Of a stretch of DNA of 64,000 nucleotides, positions 6,854 through 15,423 are shown piece by piece. The translations under genes and the position numbers were made by a program. Numbering within the stretch: the first letter of the stretch is position 1; every line of letters begins with the position of its first letter. The notes beneath the pieces are model-generated. The model had not been told where the DNA came from. It searched no databases and worked only from the letters and a program-made list of their open reading frames with translations. Location of the stretch: NCBI RefSeq assembly GCF_965227735.1, contig NZ_OZ245776.1, positions 1,364,001-1,428,000 of the forward strand. The letters run 5' to 3'. The DNA is from Larkinella sp965227735. Lineage in GTDB: Bacteria; Bacteroidota; Bacteroidia; Cytophagales; Spirosomataceae.

Positions 6854-8146
6854 ATGAAAAAAAACTACCTTTCCGCCGTACTTCTTCTCGTATTAGTCGC
6901 GTCGCCCCTGCTAACGCTGGCCCAGCAACGCACCCTGATTCACTGCGGCAACCTGCTCGATGGCGTACGCAACGAACTCCAGCGCGAAATGACCGTCGTT
7001 GTCGAAGGCACGAAAATTACCGCCATTCAGAAAGGGTATGCCAAACCAGCCGCTTCGGATCGCGTGATCGACCTGAAAAGCAAAACCGTGTTGCCCGGCC
7101 TGATCGACATGCACGTCCACCTCGAAGGCGAAACCCGCCGGGGCGGCACCCTCGACCGGTTTACGATGAATGTACCGGATGTGGCTTTTCAGTCTGCCAA
7201 ATACGCCCAAACGACCTTGCTGGCCGGTTTTACGACGGTTCGGGACTTGGGCGGCAGCGGGGTCAATGTGGCTTTGCGCAATGCCATCAACCGGGGACTG
7301 GTCGACGGGCCGCGTATTTTTACGGCGGGTAAAACCATCGCCACCACCGGCGGCCATGCCGACCCGACCAACGGCTATCGCAAGGATTTGATGGGTGATC
7401 CGGGTCCGCTGGAAGGCGTCATCAACAGCCCCGAAGAAGCCCGCAAAGCCGTTCGGCAACGCTACAAAGACGGTTCTGACCTGATCAAAATCACGGCCAC
7501 CGGCGGAGTACTGAGCAACGCGAAAGACGGTTCTGGGCCGCAGTTTACCGAAGAAGAAGTCCGGGCGGTGGTAGAAGCCGCTAAAGATTACGGTTTTGCC
7601 GTAGCCGCCCACGCCCACGGCGCCGAAGGCATGAAGCGGGCCATCCGCGCGGGAGTGACCACCATCGAACACGGCACCATGATGGACGACGAAGCCATCG
7701 AGTTATTCAAAAAGCACGGCACCTACTACGTCCCAACCATCATTGCCGGGAAAGTGACTTCCGATTCGGCCAAAATATTCGGTTATTATACGCCTTTTGT
7801 TACCCGCAAAGCCCTCGCCATCGGCCCGCTGATTCAGGCGACCTTCGCCAAAGCGTACAAAGCCGGGGTCAAAATTGCATTCGGTACGGATGCCGGTGTT
7901 TTCGTTCACGGCTATAATGCGAAGGAATTTGAGTACATGGTTGAAGCGGGAATGCCGCCCCTGGAAGCGATCAAATCGGCGACGATGGTCAATGCCGAAT
8001 TGCTGGGGATGAAAACGCAGATTGGCTCGGTCGAAACCGGCAAACTTGCCGACCTGATTGCCGTCGACGAAAACCCCGTCCAGAACATCAAAACCCTGCA
8101 GCAGGTGCGGTTTGTGATGAAGGAAGGAAAAGTGTATAAACAGTAA
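6854..8146 (+). CDS. Secreted amidohydrolase (imidazolonepropionase/prolidase-like)
   Basis: A 430-residue protein with a signal peptide (about 1-24) and a full metal-dependent amidohydrolase domain. The HxH pair is in DMHVHLEGE (about 87-89), a lysine likely to be carboxylated is in LIKITATGG (about 213), and histidines follow in AHAHG and IEHGT. The last metal Asp is in FGTDAGVF (about 347). This subgroup includes Xaa-Pro/Xaa-Arg dipeptidases and related enzymes with periplasmic location. The substrate is not deducible. It is monocistronic, ending at a hairpin shared with the convergent uxaC. Confidence 0.88.
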   Translation: MKKNYLSAVLLLVLVASPLLTLAQQRTLIHCGNLLDGVRNELQREMTVVVEGTKITAIQKGYAKPAASDRVIDLKSKTVLPGLIDMHVHLEGETRRGGTLDRFTMNVPDVAFQSAKYAQTTLLAGFTTVRDLGGSGVNVALRNAINRGLVDGPRIFTAGKTIATTGGHADPTNGYRKDLMGDPGPLEGVINSPEEARKAVRQRYKDGSDLIKITATGGVLSNAKDGSGPQFTEEEVRAVVEAAKDYGFAVAAHAHGAEGMKRAIRAGVTTIEHGTMMDDEAIELFKKHGTYYVPTIIAGKVTSDSAKIFGYYTPFVTRKALAIGPLIQATFAKAYKAGVKIAFGTDAGVFVHGYNAKEFEYMVEAGMPPLEAIKSATMVNAELLGMKTQIGSVETGKLADLIAVDENPVQNIKTLQQVRFVMKEGKVYKQ

Positions 8147-8172
8147 AATGGGAGTTGTAATGATAAATGCAA

Positions 8173-8244
8173 AATGATGAATGCTAAATGTAAAAGTCAG
8201 AGAGCGCAAAGCACCCACCACTTTTACATTTAACATTCATTATT
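8173..8244. terminator. 24-nt-arm hairpin between convergent genes
   Basis: Arms 8173-8196 and 8221-8244 match at 22 of 24 positions; the arms are made of ATGAATG/TAAATG-type words. It lies between the convergent amidohydrolase and uxaC genes and is well placed as a bidirectional terminator. Confidence 0.65.
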
Positions 8245-8264
8245 TAATATTTGAAATTCCTTAC

Positions 8265-9677
8265 TTAAAACTTAAAATACTCCTTCGCATTGTTGTAGCA
8301 AATATCCTGCACCAATTTACCGATCCAGTCGATGTCGTTGGGCAGTTCGCCGTTTTCGACGTCGTTGCCGAAGATATTGCAGAGAATCCGGCGGAAATAT
8401 TCGTGGCGCGGATACGACAGAAAACTGCGCGAATCGGTCAGCATCCCAACAAACCGGCTCAACAAACCCATGTTCGACAGCGCGTTGATCTGTTTCTGCA
8501 TTCCCTCCTTCTGATCCTGAAACCACCAGCCCGAGCCGAACTGAATTTTGCCCGGCATCGATCCATCGTTGAAATTACCGATCATCGTGGCCATCACTTC
8601 GTTATCGCCGGAATTGAGGTTATACAGGATGGTTTTCGCCAGTTGATCGCGGTCATCCAGCCCCCCTAAAAACCGGGCCAGCGGACTCGCCTGACGGAAA
8701 TCGCCGATGCTGTCCCAGCCCGTATCGGGGCCGAGGGTTCGCAACGCACGTTTGTTGTTGTTCCGCAAAGCCCCCAGGTGGAATTGCTGCGTCCAGCCTT
8801 TTTCCCAGTCCCATTCCGCAAACCGGTCGAGCATATACGACTTGAATTGCCGGTTCTCGGTTTCACTCAGCGCACCATTCGACAGCAATTTCTGGAAGAC
8901 ACTGCTCACTTCCGATTCGGTATACGGCTCGGCATAAATCAGTTCCAGACCGTGGTCGGACAGGCGACAACCCGCCTGGGCAAAGTAGTCATGGCGTTGT
9001 TTCAGGCACTCCATGAACGTGTCGAGCGAGCGAATTTCCTGGTTGCACACCTCTCCCACCCGCTTTACATACGCCTGAAAAACCGCTACGTCGTCGATTG
9101 CCATCGCTTTGTCGGGCCGGAACGTGGGCAGCACTTTGATCTCAAAACCGTCGGCGGCAATCCTTTTATGATGCTCCAGCGAATCCGTCGGATCGTCGGT
9201 AGTACAGACGGTTTTCACATTGAAATGCCGCAGCAACGTGCGGGTCGACATGCCGGGGAGTTGTTCCGTACAGCGGTCATACACCTCGCGGGCGGTGGTG
9301 CCATTCAGAACCGTGTCTACCCCGAACGGGTTTTTCAGTTCCATGTGCGTCCAGTGGTAGAGCGGATTCCGCATTGTGTAGGGCACGGTTTCGGCCCACT
9401 TCTGAAACTTTCCGTAATCCGACGCATCGCCGGTGCAGTACTTTTCGGACACGCCGTTGGTGCGCATGGCCCGCCATTTGTAGTGGTCGCCGTAGAGCCA
9501 GATCTGCGTCAGGTTCTCGAACGTTTTATCGGCAGCAATCTGATCGGGTGGCAGGTGGCAGTGGTAATCGATGATGGGCATCGCCTTGGCGTAGTCGTGG
9601 TAGAGCCGCCGGGCGGTATCGGTCTGGAGAAGAAAATCTTCGTCTAAAAAGGATTTGATGGGTTGATCAACCAGCAT
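8265..9677 (-). CDS. uxaC: Glucuronate/galacturonate isomerase
   Basis: A 470-residue uronate isomerase, the normal length. It interconverts D-glucuronate with D-fructuronate and D-galacturonate with D-tagaturonate in the cytosol, the entry step of the hexuronate route. The amidohydrolase-fold HxH metal site is DYHCHLPP (H39, H41). The tail RHEYFRRILCNIFGNDVENG is typical of UxaC. It lies 32 nt downstream of the Uma2-like gene and in the same direction as uxuA, with the remaining uronate genes divergent at 11839-16968. Confidence 0.95.
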   Translation of the reverse strand: MLVDQPIKSFLDEDFLLQTDTARRLYHDYAKAMPIIDYHCHLPPDQIAADKTFENLTQIWLYGDHYKWRAMRTNGVSEKYCTGDASDYGKFQKWAETVPYTMRNPLYHWTHMELKNPFGVDTVLNGTTAREVYDRCTEQLPGMSTRTLLRHFNVKTVCTTDDPTDSLEHHKRIAADGFEIKVLPTFRPDKAMAIDDVAVFQAYVKRVGEVCNQEIRSLDTFMECLKQRHDYFAQAGCRLSDHGLELIYAEPYTESEVSSVFQKLLSNGALSETENRQFKSYMLDRFAEWDWEKGWTQQFHLGALRNNNKRALRTLGPDTGWDSIGDFRQASPLARFLGGLDDRDQLAKTILYNLNSGDNEVMATMIGNFNDGSMPGKIQFGSGWWFQDQKEGMQKQINALSNMGLLSRFVGMLTDSRSFLSYPRHEYFRRILCNIFGNDVENGELPNDIDWIGKLVQDICYNNAKEYFKF

Positions 9678-9709
9678 GGTCGTACGGGGTTGCGTTCACC
9701 CAACAAAGA

Positions 9710-10351
9710 CTAAGGCATCGGCTTTTTACCCGTCAGCAGCGCATCAAGTACAAATGAACAGCCCGGCAATACGTCGATGGGCTGATCCCAGTTTTTCAGA
9801 ATCCAGTCTTTTCCCGGTTCTGCAATCCAGATTTTTTTTGATTCAGTAAAAATCCAGATGACCTTTTCGGTACCAAAATTCAGCAACTGCGTGGTTTTTT
9901 CCTGGTAATAATTAAAATCGGAATGAAAGCGGGTGAAGTCGGCTTTGGTGTCCACTTCTATCGCAATTTTCGGCGGGATCCAGGCGTATTTGGTAAGATC
10001 TTGATCTGCTAATTGCGTCGTGGAAAAAATCGCCACGTCGCAGGCTCGCCAGTCGTTCTTTTTAAATTGAATGCCCAATTCGTTGGTAACGACCGTAAAC
10101 TCATCCTCACTCAATGCATTCATCAGCCGCGCAACCAATTTGGCGACTAGAATCCCCTGTAATAAACTCGAACGCATTGCTTCTTCAACCGATTTAGTTC
10201 CGTTCAATACATCCTTGTATCCGGCGTAATAAACCGGTTTGCCGTCCCACATCTCATAGACGAGCGATTCGAGCAAACGAGCCCTGGCAATCCGGGCCTC
10301 GCGTTGCTCCGGACTGCTTTTTTTATTCTGTTTTTCCTGAACCAATGGCAT
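9710..10351 (-). CDS. Uma2-family nuclease-like protein
   Basis: A 213-residue member of the Uma2 (DUF820) family, which has a PD-(D/E)XK nuclease fold. Visible features are PKIAIEVDTKADFTR (E-x-D/K region) and a following hydrophobic strand EKVIWIFTE. Family members are common in Bacteroidota and cyanobacteria and their role is unsettled. It sits between uxuA and uxaC on the same strand and has no evident link to uronate metabolism, so it is probably a later insertion into that gene pair. A long hairpin precedes its start. Confidence 0.85.
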   Translation of the reverse strand: MPLVQEKQNKKSSPEQREARIARARLLESLVYEMWDGKPVYYAGYKDVLNGTKSVEEAMRSSLLQGILVAKLVARLMNALSEDEFTVVTNELGIQFKKNDWRACDVAIFSTTQLADQDLTKYAWIPPKIAIEVDTKADFTRFHSDFNYYQEKTTQLLNFGTEKVIWIFTESKKIWIAEPGKDWILKNWDQPIDVLPGCSFVLDALLTGKKPMP

Positions 10352-10362
10352 GTCGGTTTACG

Positions 10363-10453
10363 GTATTCGGTTTACGGTTTACGGTTTACGGTGGTTGATG
10401 CATTTCCTTAGCTCGCGTCAGCCACCGTAAACTGAAAACCGTAAACCGTAAAC
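10363..10453. repeat. Dispersed palindromic element, copy 1 (GGTTTAC words)
   Basis: Arms 10363-10399 and 10417-10453 pair at 31 of 37 positions and consist of tandem GGTTTAC / CCGTAAA words. The same element, with similar core words GGTGG(T/C)TGA(T/C)GCATT and CAGCCACCGTAAACTG, recurs at 44774-44869. It fills the gap between uxuA and the Uma2 gene. Confidence 0.8.
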
Positions 10454-10483
10454 TTATTTTTCTCCCACCAAGATACAAAAAAA

Positions 10484-11689
10484 CTACAGACTCGACCGCT
10501 CGATTCCCAGCATCAGGCCGCGCAGTTCAGCGAGTCCGCGCAGTCGTCCGATGGCGGTGTAACCGGGGTTCGTCCGTTTGCCGGAATTCAGGTCATCGAG
10601 CATTTTGTGACCGTGATCAGGGCGAAACGGCATTCTGAAATCTTCCAGCCCTTCTTCTTCCCGCCGTCGCTGTTCACCCAGTAACGCACTAATCACACCG
10701 AACATATCGACATCCCCATCCAGGTGATTGGCTTCAAAAAAGTTGCCCTCTTCGTCGCGTTTCGTACTGCGCAGGTGAATAAAATGAATGCGGTTTCCCA
10801 GGCGATCCACCATGCCCACCAGATCGTTGTCGGGCCGGACGCCGTAGGAGCCGGTGCAGAAACACAGGCCGTTGGCGGGCACATCGACCGCATCCAGCAC
10901 CATCCGGGCGTCGGCTTCCGTACTCACCACGCGGGGCAGCCCCAGAATCGGATATGGGGGATCATCGGGATGGATCGACAGCCGAACGCCCGCATCCTGC
11001 GCAACGGGTGCAATTTCCCGCAAAAACGCATACAGATTTTCGCGTAATTCCTTGTCGCCGATGTGCTTGTAGGCATTCAGGGTTTCCTGAAACTGCTCCA
11101 CCGTGTAGCTCTCTTCCGAACCCGGCAAACCCGCCAGAATATTTAACTGCAAACGCCGGGCTGCGGCTTCGTCCAGGGCTTCAAAGCGATTTCGGGCTTT
11201 CAGAAGTTGTTCGGCCGTATAGTGCGCTTCGGCACCGGGGCGTTTCAGGATGAATAATTCAAAAGCCGCAAACTCCGTGGCATCAAACCGCAAAGCCGTC
11301 GATCCGTCCGGCATCAGGTAGTCCAGATCGGTGCGGGTCCAGTCCAGCACCGGCATAAAATTGTAGCAAACCGTGTCGATGCCGCAGCGGCCCAGGTTGA
11401 CAATCGACTCTTTGTAATTTTCAATATACTGCTGAAAACCGTCGGAGCGGGTTTTGATGGCATCGTGAACCGGAATGCTTTCGACCACCGACCACGTCAG
11501 GCGGTGTTCGCCGGGAGCACCGGCTTCAATGATGGATTTGCGGGTGGTAATTTCATCGACGGACCACACCTGTCCGTTGGGAATATGGTGCAACGCCGTT
11601 ACAATGCCCGTCGCTCCGGCTTGTTTGATGTCGGCGAGACTAACGGGATCGGCGGGACCGAACCATCTCCAGGTTTGTTCTAATGCCAT
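10484..11689 (-). CDS. uxuA: Mannonate dehydratase
   Basis: Dehydrates D-mannonate to 2-keto-3-deoxygluconate in the cytosolic glucuronate branch. The protein starts MALEQTWRWFGPADPVSL, the standard UxuA N-terminus, so I choose 11689 (401 residues) over an upstream in-frame ATG at 11743 that would add 18 unrelated residues. Metal-site regions are recognisable: RLSIHPDDPP, CFCTGSYGVRPDN, FIHLRST and PDHGHKMLDD. The length is usual. Transcription is leftward from the region shared with the divergent hexuronate permease gene. Confidence 0.95.
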   Translation of the reverse strand: MALEQTWRWFGPADPVSLADIKQAGATGIVTALHHIPNGQVWSVDEITTRKSIIEAGAPGEHRLTWSVVESIPVHDAIKTRSDGFQQYIENYKESIVNLGRCGIDTVCYNFMPVLDWTRTDLDYLMPDGSTALRFDATEFAAFELFILKRPGAEAHYTAEQLLKARNRFEALDEAAARRLQLNILAGLPGSEESYTVEQFQETLNAYKHIGDKELRENLYAFLREIAPVAQDAGVRLSIHPDDPPYPILGLPRVVSTEADARMVLDAVDVPANGLCFCTGSYGVRPDNDLVGMVDRLGNRIHFIHLRSTKRDEEGNFFEANHLDGDVDMFGVISALLGEQRRREEEGLEDFRMPFRPDHGHKMLDDLNSGKRTNPGYTAIGRLRGLAELRGLMLGIERSSL

Positions 11690-11838
11690 TTCTTTGCGCG
11701 TATTTTTGATTGAAAAAGCAGGCCATCGAATGGCTCTACTCATTTCGCCTTCCGGCCGTTCGATCTACTATTTTTTCGTGACATTTCGGTAAGTTTGGCA
11801 AAATTTTGTCTTTATAGCATCGCTAACCCCTTTTCATA

Positions 11839-13176
11839 ATGTCCGCCCCCTCCGGAAATTATCGCTGGCGAATCGTGCTGCTTCTGTTTTTCGCGACCAC
11901 CATCAACTACATCGACCGGCAGGTGTTGTCGTTCACGATGATCGATGAAACGTTCCGGCGGGAAATGATGGGCAAGGCAGCCGATGAAGCGCTGACGGAG
12001 AGTGATCTAGATCAGTTTAAAGTGCTGTATAGTTACGTCGACACGGTTTTTAAGGTGGCCTACGCGCTGGGATTTCTCCTCATCGGCTGGCTCATCGACC
12101 GGGTGGGTACGAAGCGGGGGTTTTCCATTTCGATCATTCTCTGGAGCATTGCCGGTATTTTGAATGCGTTCATCGGATCGTTGCGGGGGCTGAACATCGT
12201 CCGGTTTATGCTGGGCGTCGGCGAAGCGGGTAACTTTCCGTCGGCGATCAAATCGGTGGCCGAGTGGTTTCCCAAAAAAGAACGGTCGTTTGCCACGGGT
12301 CTCTTCAATGCCGGTACCAACGTCGGGATCATTGCCACGGCAGTTCTGATTCCGTGGCTGACGATTCAGTTTGGCTGGCGGTTTTCGTTTGTGGCTACCG
12401 GTCTGCTGGGTTTTCTGGTGTTGATTGCCTGGCTCCGAATCTACCACCGCCCGGAAGAACACCCACGGGTGACCAAGGCCGAACTGGCTTATATTCAACA
12501 GGATTACCAAGAAGACCTTCCGGAAGAAAAACTATCGTGGTGGCGTCTGCTCGGTTTTCGGCAAACCTGGGCGTTCATTGTCGGCAAATTCATGTGTGAC
12601 CCCATCTGGTGGTTTTACCTGAGCTGGCTCCCCGATTTTTTCAACAGCAGCGAATCGCTCGACCAGCGGCTCGATTTGAAGAATGTCGGCCTGCCTTTTC
12701 TGGTCATTTACATCGTTTCGGATGGCGGCAGCGTGCTATTCGGGTGGCTGTCGTCCAAGTTCATTCACATGGGTTGGTCGGCCAACCGAGCCCGCAAAAC
12801 CACCATGCTGATCTGTGCGATTTGCGTCGTTCCAATTTTTTTTGCGGCTCAGACCAGTAGTATTTACGTAGCAATTGCCTTGATTTCATTAGCGACGGCG
12901 GCCCACCAGGGCTGGTCGGCCAATATTTACACGTTTGCCTCGGACCTATTCCCTAAAAATGCCGTGGCTTCGGTCACCGGTATTGGCGGGATGTTTGGGG
13001 CGATGGGCGGTATTTTGCTGGCGGCTGTGGCGGGGAACATCCGCGTCAGTCTGGGCTATTTACCGCTGTTTATCATCGCCAGTTCGACGTATCTGATCGC
13101 GCTGGTGATCATCCATTTCCTGTCGCCGACCCTGGAGCCGGTGACGAAAAAGGAACTGGAAAGTATCGGGGTTTAA
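11839..13176 (+). CDS. exuT: MFS hexuronate permease (ExuT/ACS family)
   Basis: A 445-residue, 12-helix major facilitator of the anion:cation symporter family that holds ExuT. The first helix carries the family-typical NYIDRQVLSF. It would bring glucuronate/galacturonate across the inner membrane for UxaC. It starts 149 nt from the divergent uxuA start, so the gap holds both promoters. It is a clear paralogue of the permease at 47798-49162, sharing long stretches in the C-terminal half (e.g. WLPDFFNSSE, GLPFLVIY, LISLATAAHQG). Substrate is assigned from context. Confidence 0.88.
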   Translation: MSAPSGNYRWRIVLLLFFATTINYIDRQVLSFTMIDETFRREMMGKAADEALTESDLDQFKVLYSYVDTVFKVAYALGFLLIGWLIDRVGTKRGFSISIILWSIAGILNAFIGSLRGLNIVRFMLGVGEAGNFPSAIKSVAEWFPKKERSFATGLFNAGTNVGIIATAVLIPWLTIQFGWRFSFVATGLLGFLVLIAWLRIYHRPEEHPRVTKAELAYIQQDYQEDLPEEKLSWWRLLGFRQTWAFIVGKFMCDPIWWFYLSWLPDFFNSSESLDQRLDLKNVGLPFLVIYIVSDGGSVLFGWLSSKFIHMGWSANRARKTTMLICAICVVPIFFAAQTSSIYVAIALISLATAAHQGWSANIYTFASDLFPKNAVASVTGIGGMFGAMGGILLAAVAGNIRVSLGYLPLFIIASSTYLIALVIIHFLSPTLEPVTKKELESIGV

Positions 13177-13180
13177 CATT

Positions 13181-13386
13181 GAAGGATGGTTTTGAATGGT
13201 CAAATGGTTGAAAATGGTTTGATGGTTAAATGGTTAAAATGGCTGGAAGTGGTTAAAAGGTTAAAAATGGTTGTTAGTCACCCGTTTTCAGCCATTAACC
13301 ATCCTGAACCATTCAACCATTTTTAACCATAAAACCATTTAACCACCAGTCCATTTTCAGCCATCAAAAACCATATCAACCATTCA
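13181..13386. repeat. Long hairpin of GGTTAAAATGGTT / AACCATTTAACC words
   Basis: About 98 nt of tandem ATGGTT-type words (13181-13278) are followed by about 100 nt of the complementary AACCAT-type words (13284-13386). The whole gap between the permease and kdgK can fold into one long imperfect hairpin. No coding frame is seen here. Confidence 0.75.
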
Positions 13387-13390
13387 GTAC

Positions 13391-14386
13391 TTGAAAAAAA
13401 TTGTCACTTTCGGTGAAGTCATGATGCGTCTGGCGCCACCGGGTTTTGCAAAATTTACGCAGGCGCATTCGTTGAATGTGGTCTATGGCGGAACGGAAGC
13501 CAATGTGGCGGTTTCGCTGGCTTGTTTCGGTTGCCAAACCGCCCACGTCACCCGTTTTCCAGACCATGCGCTGGGCCGGGCTGCGGCCGCTACGTTGCGG
13601 TATCACGGCGTCGATACATCGAGCATCAGCTTTGGCGACGGACGGCTGGGGCTGTATTTTCTGGAAACCGGGGCCGTGAGTCGCGCCAGCCAGATCATTT
13701 ACGACCGCTACGACTCGGCTTTTTCGCTCATTCGACCCGGCGATTTCGACTGGGAAACGATTCTGGCCGGTGCCGACTGGTTCCATTGGTCGGGCATTAC
13801 GCCCGCCCTATCGCAACAGGCCGCTGATTGTTTGCAGGAAGCCATCGAAACGGCCAACCGGCTGGGGGTGATGGTTTCGGGTGATATTTATTTTCGAAGT
13901 AACTTGTGGAAATACGGCAAAAAACCGCAGGACATTTTGCCCGCACTGACCGCCGGTTGCGATCTGGTGCTGGGCAATCAGGAAAACTTCGAGGAACTCT
14001 ACGGCGTGAAAGCTGACTCCTTCGAAGATGCCTGCCGGAAAATGCAGATCCAGTTTCCGCGGATTCAGTATTTTACCGACACTGAACGGCAATCGCTGAG
14101 CGCATCGCATAACCGGCTGATGGCCAAGTTTTTCGACGGCTCCAGGACCTATTCGTCGGACGTTTATGACATTACGCACATCGTCGACCGAATCGGGGGT
14201 GGTGATGCGTATCTGGCCGGATTGATCTACGGATTGTTAACCAAAAACGATCCGCAATACGCCGTTGAATTTGGCGCGGCTGCTTCGGCCCTGAAACACA
14301 CCGTCGAGGGCGACGCCAACCTGGTTTCAGTTCAGGAAGTAGAAGCGATGGTCGGTGGCGACAAGTCGGGACGACTGAGAAGATGA
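13391..14386 (+). CDS. kdgK: 2-keto-3-deoxygluconate kinase (PfkB family)
   Basis: A 331-residue PfkB/ribokinase-family sugar kinase, phosphorylating KDG to KDPG. Visible features are the N-terminal strand VTFGEVMMRLAPPG, the sugar-binding region NVVYGGTEANVAVSLA, and the C-terminal ATP/anion-hole motif RIGGGDAYLAGL with the catalytic Asp. The N-terminal strand requires a start at TTG 13391, because the next ATG (13421) would cut into the fold. It lies between the permease and the aldolase in the rightward uronate operon. Confidence 0.92.
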   Translation: MKKIVTFGEVMMRLAPPGFAKFTQAHSLNVVYGGTEANVAVSLACFGCQTAHVTRFPDHALGRAAAATLRYHGVDTSSISFGDGRLGLYFLETGAVSRASQIIYDRYDSAFSLIRPGDFDWETILAGADWFHWSGITPALSQQAADCLQEAIETANRLGVMVSGDIYFRSNLWKYGKKPQDILPALTAGCDLVLGNQENFEELYGVKADSFEDACRKMQIQFPRIQYFTDTERQSLSASHNRLMAKFFDGSRTYSSDVYDITHIVDRIGGGDAYLAGLIYGLLTKNDPQYAVEFGAAASALKHTVEGDANLVSVQEVEAMVGGDKSGRLRR

Positions 14387-14393
14387 TTTTATA

Positions 14394-14470
14394 AACGATG
14401 AACGATGAATGATGAACGATGAGTGTATGGCGGAAGCCCATTCATCGTTCATCATTCATCGTTCATCATT
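14394..14470. repeat. 31-nt-arm hairpin of GATGAACGATGA words
   Basis: Arms 14394-14424 and 14440-14470 match at 29 of 31 positions, with a 15-nt loop. The arms consist of repeated (A)ACGATGA / TCATCGTT words. It fills the kdgK-eda gap and ends 11 nt before the chosen aldolase start, so it could affect its translation. Confidence 0.8.
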
Positions 14471-14481
14471 CCAAAAAAACC

Positions 14482-15147
14482 GTGGCTCGTTTTTCAAGAT
14501 TAGAAGTTTATCAGGCCATTCGGCAGGTGCCGGTGGTACCGGTTTTTTACCACGCCGACGCCGACGTTTGTCGCGAGGTGCTGGGAGCCTGCTACCGGGC
14601 TGGCATCCGGGCGTTCGAATTTACGAACCGGGGTGATTTTGCGCACGAACTGTTTGCGGAACTCGCCAAAATAGCCGCCCGCGATTTCCCGGAGCTGGTG
14701 CTGGGGGCCGGAACGCTGGTGGAAGCCGCAACGGCGGCCCTTTACATCCAGTCGGGAGCCAATTTCATCGTGGGGCCGTCGTTTCACGAGTCCATCGCCC
14801 GAACCTGTAACCGCCGAAAAGTGGCCTACATGCCGGGCTGCGCAACGCTTACCGAGATTTCGACCGCCGAAGAGTTTGGGGTGGAAGTGGTCAAGGTCTT
14901 TCCGGGCGACACGCTGGGACCCGGTTTTGTCAAAGCCGTGAAAGGCCCGATGCCGTGGACGAGTGTCATGGTAACGGGCGGTGTCGAACCCACCCGCGAA
15001 AGCCTCAGCACCTGGTTCAAGGCGGGCGTAACTGCCGTAGGCATTGGCTCCCAGTTGTTCCCGAAAGAAGTGCTGGCCAACCGCCAATACGATCAGATCG
15101 AAACAAAAGCCAAAGAAGTGCTGGCCATTCTGGCGGAATTAAAATAG
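14482..15147 (+). CDS. eda: KDPG/KHG aldolase
   Basis: Splits 2-keto-3-deoxy-6-phosphogluconate into pyruvate and glyceraldehyde 3-phosphate, the last step of the uronate route. The Schiff-base lysine is in VKVFPGDTLG, and the catalytic Glu region is AFEFTNRGD. GTG at 14482 (221 residues, VARFSRLEVYQAI) is chosen as the start because the longer frame from 14419 runs through a hairpin and gives residues unlike the family. It is co-directional with kdgK and uxaB. Confidence 0.92.
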   Translation: MARFSRLEVYQAIRQVPVVPVFYHADADVCREVLGACYRAGIRAFEFTNRGDFAHELFAELAKIAARDFPELVLGAGTLVEAATAALYIQSGANFIVGPSFHESIARTCNRRKVAYMPGCATLTEISTAEEFGVEVVKVFPGDTLGPGFVKAVKGPMPWTSVMVTGGVEPTRESLSTWFKAGVTAVGIGSQLFPKEVLANRQYDQIETKAKEVLAILAELK

Positions 15148-15174
15148 GCCTTATGCCTGATAATTCTGTTACAT

Positions 15175-15300
15175 TTTCGCATTCTGCCCCGTTCCCCTAA
15201 AGGACGGTCAGCCGCTGCCGGATTTTAGCATCCGGATTGATCTGCGTCCAAGTCCGGCAGCGGCCGACCGTCCTTTAGGGGAGCGGGGCAGAATGCGAAA
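15175..15300. repeat. Long inverted repeat with 48-nt arms
   Basis: Arms 15175-15222 and 15253-15300 match at 46 of 48 positions, with a 30-nt loop. They begin with TTTCGCATTCTGCCCCG and contain CCCCTAAAGGACGG. Part of the right arm plus following bases (15269-15307) recurs at 46533-46570. It lies between eda and uxaB, where it would be a very stable RNA hairpin. Confidence 0.85.
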
Positions 15301-15423
15301 GTCCTATAAAAGTGATGAGTTAAGAGTTACTTAAATTGCGCTCTATTCATTTAGGATTTACTTTTACACAATACTGGTAACATTTGACGCCTGTCCAGGC
15401 AACCAAGCAACGTATCCATCATC

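Noticed and set aside
8778..9647. 289-codon frame antisense to uxaC
   Set aside because: Shadow of a clear uronate isomerase gene; no motifs or family resemblance.
13181..13386. CRISPR array
   Set aside because: Repeats are degenerate 6-12-nt words without regular spacers, and the two halves are complementary; no cas genes nearby.
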